From Camelus bactrianus (lineage: Eukaryota; Chordata; Mammalia; Artiodactyla; Camelidae): a stretch of DNA of 64,000 bases. The notes under the pieces are model-generated. The model was not told the DNA's origin. It did not search any database and was given only the letters and a program-made list of their open reading frames with translations. The position numbers and the translations under genes were made by a program. The stretch spans positions 5,707,945-5,771,944 of the forward strand of contig NW_027413960.1 in the NCBI RefSeq assembly GCF_048773025.1. The letters run 5' to 3'. Positions 33,389-44,914 of the stretch are shown here, in pieces (the stretch's first letter is position 1; each line of letters starts with the position of its first letter).

Positions 33389-34955
33389 CATTCAGGCAAT
33401 CAATAACTAGTTACTGAGTGTGTGTGTCTGGCATTGTTCTGTGCACTGGGGATTCAGCAATGAATAAAACAGATAAAAATTCCTGACTCTCCTGGTGTTT
33501 TATTTACATTGTCAGTGGGGGGGGGCGGCGGCGGGGGGAGTAGACAATAGATAAGAAAGTAAAATATGCAGTATGTTAAATGATGGCAAATGCTATGGAT
33601 AAAAATAAAACAGGGAAGGGGGTAGGAAGTGTGGGGGATAGGAAGGTTGTAGTTTTAAATAGGATAGTCAAGGAGGTCTTCCTGAGAAGGTGACATTTAA
33701 ACCACGACCAGAAGGAGGGGAATGAGCAAGCCATGTGGATAAATGCAGGAAAAGTGGTCCAGGCAGAAGGAACAAGAAGTGTAGTGGCTCTCAGAGGTGA
33801 TGGTAGGAACTTGACTTTTACTCTAAAGGAGACAGGGAGCCATGGGTAGGCTCTGAGGAGGCAAATGACGGGATCTGACTTATATTCTAACATTGTTACT
33901 CTGGCTGCCATGAAGGGAAGAGACTGTGGAGGTCAAGAGTAGAGGCAGGGAGGTCATTTATGAGGCTATGATATTAACAACAATTTGAGTAAGAGATGAT
34001 GCTGGCTTGGACCAACATGGGAGCAGTAGAGGTCAGGAGAATGGTCGGGCTCTAGACCTATTTTGAATTTTCATTAAAAGGATTTGCTGGAGGATGGGAT
34101 GTGGGGTAAGAAAGAGAGGATTGAAGCAGGACATGAGGTTCTTTGGGAAAATGGGAGGATAGAATTTCCATTTATAGAGATGGAGACCACTCCAGAAGAG
34201 GCAGATCTGGGGAGTGAAGGATCAGGAGGTCAGTCTGGGTACTGTGAAGCTGAAGATGTCTGCTAGACACCAAAGGAGGGATGTTAAGCAGGGAGGTGGA
34301 AGTAGGCGCCTAGAGTTCAGGGGAGGAACCTAGGCTAGAGATAGACATTGGGGAGTGATTGGCACAGAGTTGGTATTTAAAGCCATGCGATTTGATGACA
34401 GCAGCATGGGGGTGAATGTAGATGGAGTAAAGATAAAGGATGGGGAAAGAGGGTGAACCAGCAAAGGAGACTGAGAAGAAATGGCTAGTGAGGGAAGAGA
34501 AAGCTCAGGAGAGTGTGGTGTCCTCGATGTGTTTCCAAGAGAAGGAAATGATCAAGTGAGTCAAGTGCTCCTGACAGGTCAGTCTAAATAAGGGCTTGGA
34601 GTTGATCATCGGGTTTAACACATAAAGATCATAGGTGACGCTGAGAAAGCCATTCCCCTGGAAGAGCAGTGCTGCTCTAATTGGGTTCCAGAGAGAATGA
34701 GAAGTGGCCATTCAGAAAGAGAGAAAATGCAGACAGTGAGTACCTGCAACTTCGCTCAGGAGTTTTTTTTTTACTGGTTTCTGTACAGATGGGCAAAGAA
34801 GCAGTGGTAACTAGAGGGGAATGTGGGGTCAAGAGCTCTTCCCGAATCGGGAGCAACTGCGACGTGTGGATGCTGATGAAAAGACCCAGGAGTGAAAAGA
34901 AGATTGAGGACGCAGGAGGGAGAGAGGAGAATGAAGATAGCAAGGTCCCTGACTA
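33389..34955 (-). mobile_element. Long L2 LINE copy, about 1.57 kb
   Basis: Read in reverse, this spans the L2 3' end ('tgtgcactggggattcagc', 'gaatgagcaagccatgtgg'), the ORF end ('tgacgggatctgactta') and the reverse-transcriptase core ('gttggtatttaaagccatgc', 'ggagagtgtggtgtcctcg', 'gagaatgagaagtggcc'). It is the longest uninterrupted L2 here. Its 3' end meets the 3' end of another L2, so the two lie tail to tail. No open frame of useful length survives. Confidence 0.93.
33514..33540 (+). repeat. G-rich run with G-quadruplex potential
   Basis: A run of g with cgg units ('gggggggggcggcggcgggg') inside the L2 copy. Confidence 0.85.
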
Positions 34956-35064
34956 GCAGGTGAGAAGGGAGGAGTTTAGCACAGGAATGAACAACTCTCA
35001 CTGAGTTCCTCCAATGAGAACCTTCTATGCTAGGTATCTGCATCTCTAAAATGGGGCTAGTGGA

Positions 35065-35195
35065 ACTCTCTAAAATGTGTGCTCCATGAGGGCAGGGGTG
35101 TTTGTGTGGTTGGTCCTCTGATGTATTCCTGGTGCCTAGAACAGAGCCTGGCACACATGGCAAGAGATTAAAGATATTTATTGAATGATTGGCTA
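35065..35195 (+). mobile_element. L2 LINE 3' end
   Basis: It reads 'tgtgctccatgagggcagg', 'tattcctggtgcctagaac' and 'aagatatttattgaatgatt'. Confidence 0.9.
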
Positions 35196-35864
35196 ACTTG
35201 TTTCTAATTATTTGATAGTGAAAACCTCAAGATGGGCAGAATAGTGTTACAGCGTTTTGACAATTAAATGGAATGTATTCTAACATTGGGATTTCAATCT
35301 TCAGATACACACAGTGTATTCTAAATACATCTCTGTACTTTTATACATAATCTAAAAGTATCAGGCATGTGGATGTTTAGGAGACCCAGAGGCAGCACCA
35401 CTAACACTGTCATAAATGTGCCTAAAATGGATATTCAAAACCTAGAAAATGATGGTTTTGGAGGCCTCAGCCATTGCTGGGGAGCCGTAAGGAAGTGTTA
35501 TGTACACATCTGTTAAATCAAAGGTGCAGCTTAAAGCTGTTGGGAGAAGGTGGGTATTTCATTCCTTGAGCAGAGTCAAAAACTCACCTCCTCCTTCTTA
35601 AAGACATCTAGTGATGGAGAGTCTTCGATTCTTAAGGATGTGTTATGACGGCTTCTCTCTTTAATTAATTCTAAGAGCCAGTGGCTGAAAGAGGAGAGGA
35701 TTATCAGCCCCTGAGATTGTTTTCAGGATCTACTAAGGCCCCGAAAGCAAGCTCCTCGGAAACAAAACATGAAAGAGGCATTCCAAACAGAATGCATACT
35801 CGACTCAACACATAATTTGTTCCCAAGTGATCCTTTTACATTTTTATGTTTTGTGGCACGTATG
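35196..35864. other. Unassigned sequence
   Basis: No family or exon recognised in about 0.67 kb. Confidence 0.4.
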
Positions 35865-36040
35865 GTGATACATAAATGAACAATATGCAGGTCTCTGCCT
35901 TGAAGGAGTTCATGGTCTATTAGCGGAGACTGTCCAGGAAACAGATCATTAGGAGAGCATTAAGGGATGATACAATGGTGTTGTTAAGGAGTATCCAGGA
36001 CGGACGTCTCATCAGCTTGGGGAGGGAGTTCAAGGAAGAT
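35865..36040 (-). mobile_element. L2 LINE fragment
   Basis: The plus strand has 'tctctgccttgaaggagttc', 'tggtctattagcggagact' and 'agcattaagggatgataca', an L2 3' region in reverse. Confidence 0.6.
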
Positions 36041-36044
36041 TTGT

Positions 36045-36270
36045 TTCTTTTCTATGGAAAATTTCAAATATGCCCCAAAGTAAAGAGACATGTATGTGAA
36101 ACCCGTGTGCCCGTACCCCAGCTTCAGCTGTTCTCAACATCTTTCAACCTTGTTTCACTCATTCCCTTCCCCTTATTTTTTCCTGGAGTATTTCAAAGCT
36201 AATCTGAGGTATTATGCCAATTCACCTATATTCCTAAACCTTATTACACTTCTTTAACTATAAGGACTTT
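36045..36270 (-). mobile_element. Old L1 3' end (L1ME-like)
   Basis: The plus strand shows 'atggaaaatttcaaatatgc', 'gaaacccgtgtgcccgtacc', 'ccagcttcagctgttctcaa', 'ggagtatttcaaagctaatc', the order of an old L1-type 3' end in reverse. The exact subfamily is uncertain. Confidence 0.6.
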
Positions 36271-36489
36271 GTAAAATATATAACTGCTATCACTCTTCGC
36301 CCAGTTAACAATAAGGAAGACGTCTTAAGGATGGTGGCTTCTGCATGCGCGCCCATAGAACACGGAGGTGTGAGCCAGGAGAAAGCGATGGCCAGAGTCA
36401 AGGGGACTATGAGACCTTGAGAGGGGCAAGAGAGAGCCTGGATTTTGTGGAAAACTACAAGTTGTTCAGTGACGGGAACACAGGGCCAC

Positions 36490-36725
36490 CACTGTGCTTC
36501 TAGGCTCTGAGCCAAGCAAGGCCCTCATTCATACTATCTTGTTTAATCTTCACAACAATGGTACTACAAGACAGACATATAATTAACTACAGGCAGGGGA
36601 AGTAGGCTTCAAGATGTCAAGTAAGTGGCCCAGCTCTGGCCCCGCAGATAAATAAGCGGAAGAGTCTGACTGTGAAGCCAGGTCTTTCTGACGTCCTCGG
36701 TGCGTAACCACGGGGCCATCCTTCC
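36490..36725 (-). mobile_element. MIR SINE
   Basis: Reverse MIR: 'cttgtttaatcttcacaac', 'ggcaggggaagtaggcttc', 'ctgactgtgaagccaggtc' and 'gcgtaaccacggggcc'. Confidence 0.8.
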
Positions 36726-37544
36726 TTCACAGATTGTCCCCAGCCTCAAATGTTTGTCCCTTCAGTCTTGTTCTATGTAACTATCTACTTTACCAATTAA
36801 TGATCGCTTGATTTGCTTCTTAAAGTGTTGATGTGAACCTTTTCGAGGGGCAGGGGTTGGTTGGGTTCAAAGGAGTAGAAATTCACAGCAAGACTCTTGC
36901 TTATAATATATGAACCTTTGGTTGATCAAGCAATGTGAATTTAACTGAGTCATCTACTGTCGCCAGAGATGAGCATATCCTCATTGCAAGAAAAGCATCC
37001 AGAAGGAAAACTCAGTCTCCTGAGTGCTGAGCTCACCAAGCTGCGGTGGCGAAGCCGTGGTGAGCAATGCAGATGGAAGAACCCCCTTATTTCCCTTCTT
37101 GAGAAATGCCCGTATCTGCTGATGCAGATATACGAAGGTAAGAAAGGGCTAATTATTCTGTTTTTATGAGAACTGAATTTTGTACTTAATTAATAGATTA
37201 AGTTATTGCCTGTTGCTAACAGGCTGTGTTCTCAATGAAACCAAATACTATGACAATTGCCAAGTTTATTTGATAGTTTATTGTATGAATGCTAAAAGTC
37301 TATTTTACTGAGTTTTTTCCCCCTGTATTAGTTTTGGCCTCAAGCCCTGGTTTTAGGTATCACAATTTCCCTGCTATTTTCATTTGGCCGTTCTCTTGGT
37401 ATGCGTTTAGTTTGGGGTTTCTCCTTTACAGAGTGATGTTCCAGAGTCTAGCAGTCTACACACTTCGATTCCTCTAGCAACAGAATCACAAGAAAGATGG
37501 CAGGGCCTGGTGAGCCCCTTCCTCTCTCCGCCACGCCCCAGCAG
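36726..37544. other. Unassigned sequence
   Basis: No repeat family recognised. It holds the candidate exon at 36967-37137, listed separately. Confidence 0.4.
36967..37137 (+). other. Weak candidate exon
   Basis: A stretch of 171 bases lies between an acceptor-like 'gtcgccag' and a strong donor-like 'gaag|gtaaga'. One frame is open across all of it and starts with ATG at 36969 (first residues MSISSLQEKHPEGKLSLLSA). I recognise no family. The pyrimidine tract before the acceptor is poor, and no partner exon is visible, so chance is the more likely explanation. Confidence 0.15.
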
Positions 37545-37870
37545 GACATGGTGGCTGAGGTCATAGGCACTGGCCCCAAAGACATGTGTTCTTATTCCAG
37601 TTCCACCATGGCCAGTTTTGGAGCTATGGGAAAGCGAAAGTGACCCTGGCATCTGGCTCCATGTCCAGGCTTTGGCCCACGCTCCCTGGGCTTGACACCC
37701 AGTCCAGCTCACTGCTCAGCGGCATATGCTGTGCCAAATCGCAGAACTTCTCCATGCCCTGGCTTCCTCAGCTGCAAAACAGGGTTGATCTTCCAAGCGT
37801 CTGCTGCATGGAGTTGTGACGTGAGGAAGGACTGAGCGCTTGGCAAATACATGTTAGCTGTTACTCATTT
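37545..37870 (+). mobile_element. MIR SINE, diverged
   Basis: The right part reads 'ccctggcttcctcagctgc', 'aaaacagggttgatcttcc' and 'gcgcttggcaaatacatg'. The left part (37545-37690) is weaker and may contain an insertion or unrelated sequence. Confidence 0.6.
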
Positions 37871-40109
37871 CCCAATGTCCCAGAGCAGAGGGGAGAGAGT
37901 GGCTTTGATTGTTGAAACCCTAAAAGTCAACAAAAATCTGCTATGCAAATGATGAAAGAAATCAGAATTCCATTTGCTCAGTGAGGCAGAAAGAGAGAGA
38001 GATTAGCAAGCTGTCCTTGGTAGTGGCCCCACCAAGGCTGGGAGGCTTGTGGAGACGGCCAGGCCATCATGTCTGTCCAAGGAGCTCCTGAGGTGCAGAG
38101 GCCCCTGGAGCTTCTAGACGGAGCAACCTTACACTCTTGGTTTCAGAGAAGAATCCCATACAATTAGCCTGTCTCTCTTGCCCTGGGAAAATCCCTGGAG
38201 TTGGGGTGACAGTGAGCTTAGGGAGACTGCTGACGGCGGACACAATGCCAGCGGCCTTGTGAAGGGCTCCCTGACTCCCACGTTGAAATGCTACTGTAGC
38301 ATCTTTAGGCTGTCTCTTCACATTCCGCTGATACCAGAGCGTCCTGAACATATCAGAACCTTTTATTTGAAATAAAGTCTGCTTTGCCTAAAGAACAGAG
38401 CTCAATAGCCTCGTTAGAGCAAAATGCCACCTGAACATTAAACAGAGCCTGAAGGGAACGTCCCTACCCCAAATTTAGGGTGAAGGGTAAGGGAAGAAAA
38501 GGGGTTGGGAAAACAAAGAGAAACAGCAAAATGCTGAGAAAGGTAAGGAACAGAGGAGGGGAGTAACTTAGAAATGTGTACTGCAGAAGTGTGGGACAGG
38601 GCCACGGAAGCGGATCCAAGAAGCCACATCGGGGCACCAGCCGCACGTCAACTTTACAGCAAGAAAGCACCTTCTATTTCATTTACCAAACCTATTCATA
38701 TTAGAGACTGGGAAACTGACGCTTGCCTGCTCGTGGTCACACTGGGCGTCGGTGAGAGCTGGGGGAGGAAGCCTGGCCACCTGCCTCCCTACCTGGGTCT
38801 CTGGAAGTTGTTGCTTCTCCCCACCACCAGGTGCAAGGCTTGGTTTGAAATGAGAACCCTTTTCTTCCTACAATATCTACAGTGAATTGTGGGGACATTC
38901 ATGCCACTTCTGTCCTAGACGTCAAGCCTTCATTGCATGGTGTGCTTTATAAGTAAACTAGGGTTCCCTGGGTAGAGGCTGGGTTCTTTGAGAGGCCTGG
39001 AGGTGGAGAAGAGCTCCACCAAAGCCCTGGAAATAATAGTCAAGGACCCCGACTGACCGGAGGGGAAGCAAAGAAAGCCCTGAATTTTCTGCGACTTTAT
39101 CAGAATGCATTAAAAATGAAAATTGTGATTTCTTCTGAGAAAATATTGGTGCTTTCTTGTTTTATTAAAGGGAAACTTCTTCTTTTCTGATACACACGCT
39201 GGTGCCATGGAGTGATTATTTGTCCCATTTTATCTTCAGTGACCTGGGAGAAGAACGAGATAAAGCTCCTTTCAAAGTGGCCTGAAGAATCCTCTTGAGA
39301 TGCAGATGGAAGCCAGTGACTTTCAAAACTGGTCAGAATAATTTCACAACGGAGACAAAAGCAAATATACTCTGCTACTGCCTATAAATTCTCACCCATA
39401 AATGCATTTTCCCAATAAGCCTGCTGGCCACCCATCTCGTCTCTGAATTCCCATCCTGTGCTAATGAACGTCCCAGATCCACACAGAACACCCGCTACAT
39501 CTGGTCTGAGCCTTTGCAGCTTGCGTTCGTCTTTATAAATTTGGTTCTATCTTGCAGTAAAAACAAGATCGCTATCAATTTGTTTGATCTCCCCTGCAAG
39601 CAGCTATAGGACATTGTTAATTCTCTCCCAAGACCTTTCCCCTCTCACTCTAAGGGAGATAAACAGAGTTATTCTAAACCCTTTGCTGTGTTATGACAAT
39701 CTTCTCAGAATAATTACCCTAACGCATCCACAAGAGCAAAAGAGGACATAAAAGATAAGACTGCCAGAGTTTAAGCCAAAGATCAGTTGAAACATCCAGC
39801 ACTTTCAAAAATAATATTTAGAAACAAGAACTCCCAGAAAACATTCTTATGCTGATTTCCACAAGGCTGTAAAGGTCAATGGGCCCGACCCCATGCTGAA
39901 CAATAGGTTTAAAATGCAGAGCTAGACATCCAGTCACATATGAATAAAGGAATGTAATGCATCAAGAAGTATATTTTTCTTCCGATGAAAACATTAAAAA
40001 ATAGTGTCCCAAAGATAGCAGGGTTGTGGCAGTGAGCTTGTCACCAAATGATGGAATTCACTAAACAAGTTATAAGAAACTTGACTAAGGAAATTGTGCC
40101 AGCCCCTCC
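37871..40109. other. Longest repeat-poor stretch in the window
   Basis: About 2.2 kb in which I recognise no clear interspersed repeat, apart from a weak MIR3-like signal near 38660-38820 on the minus strand. There is no exon or long frame with a domain. Parts at 39060-39210 and 39500-39760 look like possible conserved non-coding elements. Confidence 0.45.
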
Positions 40110-40225
40110 AGTTTGCCGTAGTTGGTACTGAGATACAGAGCCAGTTAGCACATGTTGGGGGTGGGTGGCTGGAATTTGAACCTAAATAATAAGACTCTAG
40201 AGCCAGTGCTATTAACCAGGGATGG
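40110..40225 (-). mobile_element. MIR SINE fragment
   Basis: Reverse MIR: 'ctggaatttgaacctaaat' and 'tagagccagtgctattaacc'. Confidence 0.7.
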
Positions 40226-40514
40226 TGTGAGAAATTGGGATAAGGTGAAGCTCAGGGATGGGATGTGTGGTCACTTGGAAGATGTTACCTGCTCTGTCCA
40301 CTAACCTTAAGGGGTAAATCTGGCAGCAGAGGTGGTGGGAAGGAAGATGATTTTTCAGTTAGGAGAGAGTATTTCAGTTCTTGGTTATGCCCTTTGTTAA
40401 TTTCTCATTCAAGTTTCTGAAGCCTGTCCTGCTGATAAACCATCCTTGAAGTGCAGTTGGTTGGCATCTTGTTAAAAAAGAGGTTTTCAAAAATACAGTG
40501 CTTTTATAGGACAC

Positions 40515-40965
40515 TGTAGTAGACTGAATTGTGTCTCCCCAAAAGGTACGTTGAAGTCCTAACCCACAGTACCTATAATTATGAACTTTTTTGGAAATCA
40601 GGTCTTCGTAGATGTAATCAAGTTAAGACGAGGTCATGCTAGATTACTGTGGGCCCTAAATCCAATGACTGGTATTCTTATAAGAGGAGTGGAAATGCAG
40701 ACACAGGAACACAGACACATAGAGGAAAAGGCCATATGATGACAGAGGTAGAGGTCAGAGTGAGGCACTTCCAAGCCAAGGCACACCAGGGATTGCTGGC
40801 AAGAGGAAGGAAACCTCTTCCCCTAAAGGCTTCAGAGGAGCATGGCCCTGCCAACACCTGGATTTCAGACCTCTAGCCTCTAGTACTGTGAGACAATACA
40901 TGTATATTGTTTTAAGCCAGCAAATTTGCAGGGATGTGTTATGGCAACCCAAGGAAATTAATACA
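40515..40965 (+). mobile_element. Solo MLT1/MST-type LTR with 5-bp duplication
   Basis: It starts with TG and ends with CA and is about 450 bp long. The inner order is 'gactgaattgtgtctcccc', 'gttgaagtcctaaccca', 'gtagatgtaatcaagttaag', 'gggccctaaatccaatgac', 'cctctagcctctagtactg' and 'gtgttatggcaaccc'. The flanks on both sides are GACAC (40510-40514 and 40966-40970), the 5-bp duplication expected of this ERVL-MaLR group. It looks whole as an LTR, with no internal part. Confidence 0.94.
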
Positions 40966-40970
40966 GACAC

Positions 40971-42479
40971 TATAGCATTGGAACAAAGTTAGTGTCCCTT
41001 GAACAAAAATTATTTTGGCTCTTCTGTTTATTTTAAGAATGGAGCTCTAATACTAATCCATTCTGGATGGAAACCCCAAATGGGTAACTGTATCATTTTT
41101 GAAAAACACTGGAGTGAACCTTTAATTATGTTATAGTGTGTAGTCATAATAAAGTATCTAGAAATATCCACTGTGCAGACTGGACAGTCAAGCTAAAGTG
41201 TGTTGTCTGCTAAACTAATTCCATCTACTCCGCTTGATTTATCATTTCTATATCGCTCTGCTTCTTTAGAATACTACTTTCTACATTTCCCCCTTTGCTC
41301 ACTTTGGAACAACATGAGAACAATTCCCAGAAGACAGTTCTCCATATGGAATCAACTGCAAAAAGCAAACTTTAACCTTCTGAAACAGATCTTTGGTGAG
41401 ATAGAGTCCCCTATACCTATGATTTCCTTTAAAGGGTTCTCTCTTCACTAACACCAAATATTTCTTATTGTTCTTCCAAAAGCTTTGCATTTTGTACTGC
41501 TGTTGATAAAAGTACATACTTAATCTATTTCACACATTACAACTGAAAATTGTAATATTTAGTATATATTTACTTTAGAGCAATATTTAGTATATCACTT
41601 TACAGCCAACACACCCTAGAATTCTGTGATAGTAATCTGGTTATCTTCTTATCTGAAATGTATTTAAGTACACACACACACCCCTTATCTTTTACACTGT
41701 AAGCAAGAAATTAGCATTTTATTCATTATTATTCACTTCTTGTGGCAGGGATTCCAAAGGACCTGACTGAACTGGTTAAGTGGCTTGATCAGTGACTTTA
41801 CCACAGATGAAAATACTGCCCAAACTCTGCACATGAAGTTATCTTCTCATGCAAAGTGGATGTGACATCCAAGTTCTTAACTGATGCCTTTGATCAAGCA
41901 TCTATAGAATTAGCTCTACGAAGAGCTCCAGTCAGTGAAGGCTCCCAAGGTCATATCTAATCCAATGTATCTCCTCCACCTGCTTGCTGGGCAGTCACCC
42001 TGACCTAATCCCCCCACCATTTCAGTCATTGTTCAAGGTTAGATACCTAACACGGAGGCCTGAATCCAGGTCTTCCATTAAGTAAGAACATGTGACCAGG
42101 AAGGGGAAGGAAGATTCTGAGTCAGGTGTGCCCTAGCCATCTCTTGTTCACACATCGGGGTGAATTTGCTTATCCTATCATATGGTGCATATTTTGGAAT
42201 CCAGAGAGAATGTTGTTTTGTTAAGGATGAGATCCAGTAATGGGGAAGTGGGAATGGAAATGATGCCCTAGCAGGTCCTGGGTAATGACATTGAGAGTGA
42301 GTGAAAGCAGAATAGTTAATAATGAACTAACTCTGTCTCGGCTACTTACCCAGCAGAACTCTCCACCTCCACCCTCTCCACGGACTTGCATGATGAAAGC
42401 CTTAAGCCTGATGTTGCAAGCCTAGTATTGCACCCCATACACCACTACAGATTATGTAAAGGCCAACAGATTGAACTTT
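40971..42479. other. Unassigned sequence
   Basis: About 1.5 kb with no family or exon recognised. It includes a short (CA)n run near 41670. A faint reverse MIR-like motif near 42050 is too weak to call. Confidence 0.4.
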
Positions 42480-42695
42480 TGCAGTGAGACAGAATCATAT
42501 TTTAATCTTGTGTCTGGTATTTACTGGCTGTGTGACCCAGGGCAAGTCACTTGACCTCTCTGAACATTCAGTTTTTCATCTGTAAAATGTGAATCATGAA
42601 ACTCCCATAACAAACTTGTTATGAGAATTAAATAACTTAATGCTTAACACATCATCTTGCACATAATAAGCAATAAATAAATATCAGCTATTATT
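42480..42695 (+). mobile_element. MIR SINE
   Basis: MIR order with good matches: 'actggctgtgtgacccagg', 'gcaagtcacttgacctctc', 'catctgtaaaatgtgaatc', 'aaatatcagctattatt'. Confidence 0.93.
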
Positions 42696-42731
42696 AAATG
42701 AACCCAAACTATGCAAAGTAGCATTTATTCC

Positions 42732-42754
42732 TGATGGTCAGTCACTGACCATCA
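42732..42754. repeat. Perfect palindrome, 11-bp arms
   Basis: TGATGGTCAGT and ACTGACCATCA form perfect arms around a single central C. It lies outside the MIR that ends just before it. Confidence 0.95.
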
Positions 42755-44344
42755 AATGGTTGATTAATTGATCCAGTTCAGCCCCCGAGAAGTCTAAGGT
42801 AACTTTACCCTAACTACCTGTGGGCCAGTTATATCGCCTTATTAATCAAATAGGATATTTACTTGTCTAATTTCACTACTATCAAATAAAACAGCTAGCA
42901 ATTTGTCAACTACAGTATGGGGAGACAGAATGGAAGGCAAGGATTCAGAACATTCAAGCAAATACACCTGGCTGATTTATACTTGGAGAGGCAGGCTGTG
43001 TAGGGGCACCCAAAGACTTTAGTGTATTTGCATTATTTGGTTTCCTGTCCACACTCAAAGAGCATCCTGTGTGACTCTGAGCCAGGTTGGCTTCCAGATG
43101 GTTGGGCACCCTATCTGATTTATTCCAGTGGGACCAGTAAGTAGAAAGGCTGGTGGGACAGATTTGATAGAAGACTGGGTTGTTCCAAAATGTAGTGAGC
43201 TCCCCATTGATGAAGATGTATGAACAGAGGCTTGATGCCCAATCCTTAGGGAAGCTGGGGAAAGAATGTGTTCCTTTGGAAAATATGTGTCTAGATAAGA
43301 GTTAAGTGTCTTTCTACCTCTAAGATGGTATTATCCAATGACTCTATAACAAGCATGAGAATCTGTATTTATAATTTCAGTATTTCAGGAGGCTTCCATT
43401 AGGTTTTAAGTCACCTATGGATAATTTCATGCCAAAAAAAAAAAGATGAACTAATCAAAGGAATAACTGCAACATATTTTATATACAGTAAGGTACAGTT
43501 ATTCATTCCGGTCTAAATTACTTTTTAAAACAAGTAAATAGTCTATAACTAGTACTGGGATTATACAAAGAGTATATGCTATTTGCAGATATGTGCAGTA
43601 GGAGGAAGAAAAATATGCCCTAATAAAATTACAGCTCATAAGTTTCAACATTAAAAACCCTGCTTTAATTTTATAATCCATCCTTATGAAGTCACTGAAG
43701 ATTTGTAAGCTTTTGCCTAATGAGGATCTACAGTATAATGGTCATAGCACTCTGAGGATGGAGGGGCAATGTACCTCGGAAAACATTTGAAAATCCATTT
43801 AATTATATCAGGCCCCATGACAAGCATTTATGAATGCACACATCAAAAACTAGAGGTGTGATTGGGGACCACATATCATCAGCTGAGTAGCAGACACAAA
43901 GCTAAGTACAATTCTGCTTCTCTTCTCAAATTAACAGGATTGCCTCTGTTTAATTCCAGTTGTGGTTTTCTTAAGGAGTAAACCAATGGTGCAGCACTAT
44001 TGCAGCCCAATCAACTGCCTAATTTCTCATACTGAGCCCTTATGATTTTGCAAAGCTAAGCAGACATGCCAGGTATATTTCTGTGGAGACCCACTGCAGA
44101 CAATAGCGACTCTGCTCTTAACCCAAGCAAAGAGTCTGGGGCCGACAGCACCCTAGGCTTCCCACACGCTGCTGTCTGCACGTTAGGTGTGATAAACTGA
44201 ATACTAATTAGGTTTTAACACTTGCAATTGGATGGTTTATTCATGCTGTTGTAATGTACTTTTCCTTTCCAAATTTGGTTTCACTGTTGTCACTTACCAG
44301 GTCATTGCCTGAGTTTTGGTGGCAATACTGATAACTTCTTATAG
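42755..44344. other. Unassigned sequence with a possible conserved element
   Basis: About 1.6 kb with no repeat family recognised. The part 44100-44330 holds a homeodomain-type 'ctaattag' at 44204 and may be a conserved non-coding element. Confidence 0.35.
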
Positions 44345-44910
44345 CCTCCTCCATTAGTCAATGCTTATTTGTTGAATGCACAACCTCTTCGGAGTCCAGC
44401 CACTTCTGGTTTACTGCAAGAGTCCCCTAAACTAATTTTGCTTCTTCCATCCTTGATCACTTACAGTCCATTCTCAACACAGCTGCCAGAGGGCTTCTCT
44501 ATGTCAAAGTCAGCTCATGGCCCTCCTCTGCACAGATTCCTCTGGGGGCTCACCGTTTCACTTGAGATCAAAGCGGAAGTCTCTTGGAAGGCCTGATCTA
44601 GAAGGTTCTGTATAGCCCTGCCCCTCCATTGTTTCTGTGGTGGCCTGCCCTACCACTCCCTCTTTCACTCGCCCTATCCCGCTCACCCAGCTTCCTTGGA
44701 ATCCCCAAGCCTAGAACGCTCCCGCCTTAGAGCTTCTGCACTGCCAAAGCTTCTGCACTACTGGGACTGATCTTCTCTCCTAGATCTTCACTGACCTTCA
44801 CTCTTCTGTCATGTCTTTCAAGTCTTTTCTCAAATATCACCTTGACTACCCTACCTGAAATTTTAACACCCACCTCCAACATCCTGCTCTATTTTTATAA
44901 TTAGGTATAA
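44345..44910 (+). mobile_element. L2 LINE 3' region
   Basis: L2 order: 'agtccattctcaacacagc', 'gcctagaacgctcccgcct', 'tcaagtcttttctcaaatat', 'caccttgactaccctacc'. It ends where the following L1 begins. Confidence 0.88.
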
Positions 44911-44914
44911 ATCA

